Origin: Candidatus Cloacimonadota bacterium
GTDB taxonomy: Bacteria; Cloacimonadota; Cloacimonadia; Cloacimonadales; Cloacimonadaceae
Direction: 5' to 3'
Length of the DNA: 7,625 nucleotides
Assembly (NCBI GenBank): GCA_027318525.1
Contig: DAHVPA010000088.1
Span: 1-7,625, forward strand
Position numbers and translations under genes: made by a program. Positions 6,033 to 7,625 of this stretch are shown piece after piece. The notes beneath the pieces were generated by a model. It searched no databases, had not been told where the DNA came from, and saw only the letters and a list, made by a program, of their open reading frames with translations. Numbering within the stretch: the stretch's first letter is position 1; every line of letters begins with the position of its first letter.

Positions 6033-7358
6033 TTATTTCATTCTCAGGGTTTTCAGGGTTGAGGTCCCTTCAGCAGTGGTCACCTGCAGGTAATAGATAC
6101 CGTTGGGGACTTGCTTTTGGTTATCATCCCTGCCATCCCAACTGAGGGTGGAATTGGTCTTGACGGCAAGGCTGCGCACCAGGCGTCCTCTGGCGTTATA
6201 AATCCTGATTTCGGCAGCTTCTGTCTGCTTGCCGGAAAGCGTGAGGGCAAGCTCATTGCCAAAGGGATTGGGTGAGGCGGCAAGCTTTATGCTGTTTACG
6301 GCAGGAGCTGTGTTGTCTTCATTGGCGGTGGTTTGCTCCCATGAGAAGGTGTAACGCTCATCAAAATTCTGGACGCCGTTATCATAATAAGATTCCGTAG
6401 TCTGATACTGGTTGCCATTGACGTCGAAAGTATAGTCGAGCTGCCAGCTGTTGTTCCAACTGTTATTCATCCAATGCTGCTCACGTTCCTGCGTCAGGTT
6501 GTCAGCATTATCGTAGGTATAAAAAATCTGATAGGTGTCAACCCAGGCAGAGCCACTCCAGTATTTGTTCATTTCATAGCTGAGCATGCCGAAGAAGTCA
6601 TCGGAATAAGCATCTTCCAGCATGTTTTGCAACGGCATATATTTGGAGAAGTTCTGGATAAAGATTTCACCCGTGGTAGTGTCATGCGGATGATAAGTGC
6701 GGACATACTTTTCCGAATTGACCCAGGTGATAGAATCAGCGGAAACGATATCAGTCTCCTCTATGATTCTGCCCTGAGCATCCCAGGCAAATTCCATCTT
6801 CATCCATCGCTGGGTGCGGTTATCTGTCTCTGCCTCATACTGCCAGACCATATAATTTGTCGGGCTGGTAAAATCGACCTGAGTCCACATATAGACAGAC
6901 CAGAGCTGAGTCTGGGGATTGTACATCTCTGTCAACGCGTAAGTGAGCCGGTGCTGGTTGTCATAGGTAAAATTGCTCCGCATAAATGGGAACCAGGTGC
7001 CACCCTGCTGCATTGTCACATACGAGCTGGTTGCGTATTCATTGGTGTTGTCATAGACATAGGAAAACTTGGCATAGAGCACCCATTCCCGCTGATTGGA
7101 TTCCCATCCGTAATATTTGAGTGTATCGAGCCGGGTGGGATACTGGCTGCTGTAAACCATTTCAAACTGATTAGTCGCACCCCAGGTATTCATCATATAT
7201 TGTTCCAGAGTAACACTGGAAACTCTCCAGCTCCGGGCGGGAGACATCTTTCCACCGGCAAAGGGACTGCCCTTAGAAAGCAGACTGTGGTCCGAAAAAC
7301 TGCCCAGCAACATGAGCGGGACAAGCATAATGATTATCGTTATTGCCAAATACTTCAT
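6033..7358 (-). CDS. secreted repeat protein with FlgD-Ig-like / T9SS type A sorting C-terminus
   Basis: A 441-residue protein. The ATG at 7358 follows AAAGGAG at 6-nt spacing. Residues 1-19 form a signal peptide (MKYLAITIII, then MLVPLMLLGS). Residues about 92-340 consist of roughly 30-residue units, each with a Trp followed eleven residues later by Asp in a [YF]-x-[YFW]-D context, such as W92/D103, W122/D133, W272/D283 and W301/D312. They recall YD/RHS-type sheets but are not canonical. Residues about 357-441 read KLAASPNPFGNE, EIRIYNARGRLVRSL, LSWDGRDDN, VPNGIYYLQV and a final LKTLRMK, which is the FlgD-Ig-like fold used as a type IX secretion sorting module. The protein is therefore probably exported across the outer membrane and held at or released from the surface. 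No catalytic motif is seen. Adhesion or a structural surface role is possible but is inference. It is transcribed alone from its own promoter and ends at the shared hairpin. Confidence 0.87.
   Translation of the reverse strand: MKYLAITIIIMLVPLMLLGSFSDHSLLSKGSPFAGGKMSPARSWRVSSVTLEQYMMNTWGATNQFEMVYSSQYPTRLDTLKYYGWESNQREWVLYAKFSYVYDNTNEYATSSYVTMQQGGTWFPFMRSNFTYDNQHRLTYALTEMYNPQTQLWSVYMWTQVDFTSPTNYMVWQYEAETDNRTQRWMKMEFAWDAQGRIIEETDIVSADSITWVNSEKYVRTYHPHDTTTGEIFIQNFSKYMPLQNMLEDAYSDDFFGMLSYEMNKYWSGSAWVDTYQIFYTYDNADNLTQEREQHWMNNSWNNSWQLDYTFDVNGNQYQTTESYYDNGVQNFDERYTFSWEQTTANEDNTAPAVNSIKLAASPNPFGNELALTLSGKQTEAAEIRIYNARGRLVRSLAVKTNSTLSWDGRDDNQKQVPNGIYYLQVTTAEGTSTLKTLRMK
6339..7085 (-). repeat. array of about 30-residue W-x10-D protein repeats
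   Basis: Within the minus-strand secreted protein, Asp (or its equivalent) recurs at residues 103, 133, 162, 193, 223 (His), 283, 312 and about 340, a spacing of 28-31 residues with one skipped unit near 253. In the best units Trp precedes Asp by exactly eleven residues (92, 122, 272, 301; also 212 before His223). The units at 162 and 193 are shorter. Several Asp are followed by N-x-x-x-x-L or xxGN turns (NADNL, VNGN, AQGRI). The DNA of the units is diverged, so this is an old, selected protein repeat. Confidence 0.7.
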
Positions 7359-7391
7359 CCTGGACTCCTTTGTTTGTGAATATTTAATAAC

Positions 7392-7420
7392 ATGTTACTG
7401 GTGCGGGATTTGGCTGTCAA
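7392..7420 (-). promoter_or_regulatory. sigma70-like promoter of the repeat-protein gene
   Basis: On the minus strand, perfect TTGACA (7420-7415), a 17-nt spacer, then TAACAT (7397-7392), 4 of 6 matches to TATAAT. The start would fall near 7385, a leader of about 27 nt before the ATG at 7358, with the ribosome site GGAG at 7368-7365. An A/T-rich stretch just upstream of the -35 box (7421-7434) could act as an UP element. Confidence 0.6.
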
Positions 7421-7495
7421 TAAAAAATTCTTTAATCTGTCTTGAAAGAACTCTATATGATTATATCACATATTATTACAGAATCGTGTCAGAAG

Positions 7496-7578
7496 GTTGC
7501 TCTTCCTCTGTTCCGAGCTTGCTCCCATCTCTCTTCTTGCTTGCTTGGTTGTCCCGCTCTTTCCCCGCTGCCTCTCGG
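7496..7578. other. adenine-poor, pyrimidine-rich stretch
   Basis: Only two A residues (7516 and 7526) occur in 83 bases of the plus strand, which is mostly C and T with short TTGC repeats near 7537-7547. It begins abruptly after the AT-rich 7421-7490. The minus strand is correspondingly purine-rich and nearly T-free. It is not explained by any gene I can support. An open plus-strand frame crosses it from 7486 to the window end but has no ribosome site. Confidence 0.5.
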
Positions 7579-7612
7579 AAAAAGTCCGGGAGGCTGGCGG
7601 AGGCTGCGGGAC
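7551..7612. other. long imperfect GC-rich hairpin of unknown identity
   Basis: The outer arm GTCCCGC (7551-7557) pairs perfectly with GCGGGAC (7606-7612). Inside, CCGC (7565-7568) pairs with GCGG (7597-7600), and GCCTCTCGGA (7570-7579) pairs with TCCGGGAGGC (7585-7594) with one G-U pair, capped by AAAAG. AGGCT recurs at 7591, 7601 and 7621. No T-run follows on the visible plus strand, so it is not an ordinary terminator. It could be a structured RNA or the start of a dispersed palindromic repeat that continues past the window. Confidence 0.55.
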
Positions 7613-7625
7613 GGGTAAGCAGGCT

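Noticed and set aside
6474..7379. 301-codon open frame on the plus strand opposite the repeat-protein gene
   Set aside because: The minus-strand gene has promoter, ribosome site, signal peptide and a recognised C-terminal domain. The plus frame has no initiation signals and its product resembles no family.
7551..7612. Hairpin as a Rho-independent terminator or as part of RNase P RNA, tmRNA or SRP RNA
   Set aside because: No T-run follows on the visible strand, and apart from a short AAAGTCCGGG resemblance to the RNase P P4 region, no conserved core of these RNAs is seen.
7486..7625. Open plus-strand frame from GTG to the window end with a hydrophobic stretch
   Set aside because: There is no ribosome site, and the composition follows the pyrimidine-rich tract and hairpin. 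It cannot be supported without sequence to the right.

Overview
The window looks like a chromosomal segment from a Gram-negative bacterium of the FCB (Fibrobacterota-Chlorobiota-Bacteroidota) superphylum. Two of its proteins end in a C-terminal module resembling the type IX secretion (T9SS) type A sorting domain, and a third looks like a small outer-membrane beta-barrel. Coding GC is near 50% in most genes. The promoters I can read resemble sigma70 (TTGACA/TATAAT) rather than the TTG/TANNTTTG form known from Bacteroides and Flavobacterium. Together this makes a non-Bacteroidota lineage such as Cloacimonadota my favoured guess. That assignment is inference and only moderately secure.

Layout, left to right. 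(1) Bases 1-1953 (+) are the 3' two-thirds of an M16 (insulinase/PqqL-like) zinc peptidase whose catalytic N-terminus lies outside the window. (2) A hairpin at 1971-2018 can terminate both this gene and the convergent next one. (3) Bases 2066-2734 (-) encode a signal-peptide-bearing putative outer-membrane beta-barrel protein. (4) A 400-bp divergent intergenic region (2735-3134) carries promoters for both flanking genes. (5) Bases 3135-5120 (+) encode a 661-residue secreted protein with a divergent polysaccharide-deacetylase-like (NodB-type) core and a T9SS-like tail; by hand counts it is AT-richer than its neighbours. (6) Bases 5194-5946 (+) encode a GNAT acetyltransferase behind its own near-consensus promoter. 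(7) A strong hairpin at 5976-6002 serves the convergent pair. (8) Bases 6033-7358 (-) encode a 441-residue secreted protein with about 30-residue W-x10-D repeats and a FlgD-Ig-like/T9SS tail. (9) The right end (7421-7625) turns abruptly from AT-rich to a strand-asymmetric GC-rich stretch ending in a long imperfect hairpin that I cannot assign.

The genes do not form one operon: strands alternate and each complete gene has its own promoter candidate. The shared theme is the cell envelope and surface (protease, barrel, two exported proteins). The window shows no complete novel system. The most unusual items are the deacetylase-like exported protein with altered metal-site motifs, the regular tryptophan/aspartate repeat protein, and the unexplained structured element at the right edge.
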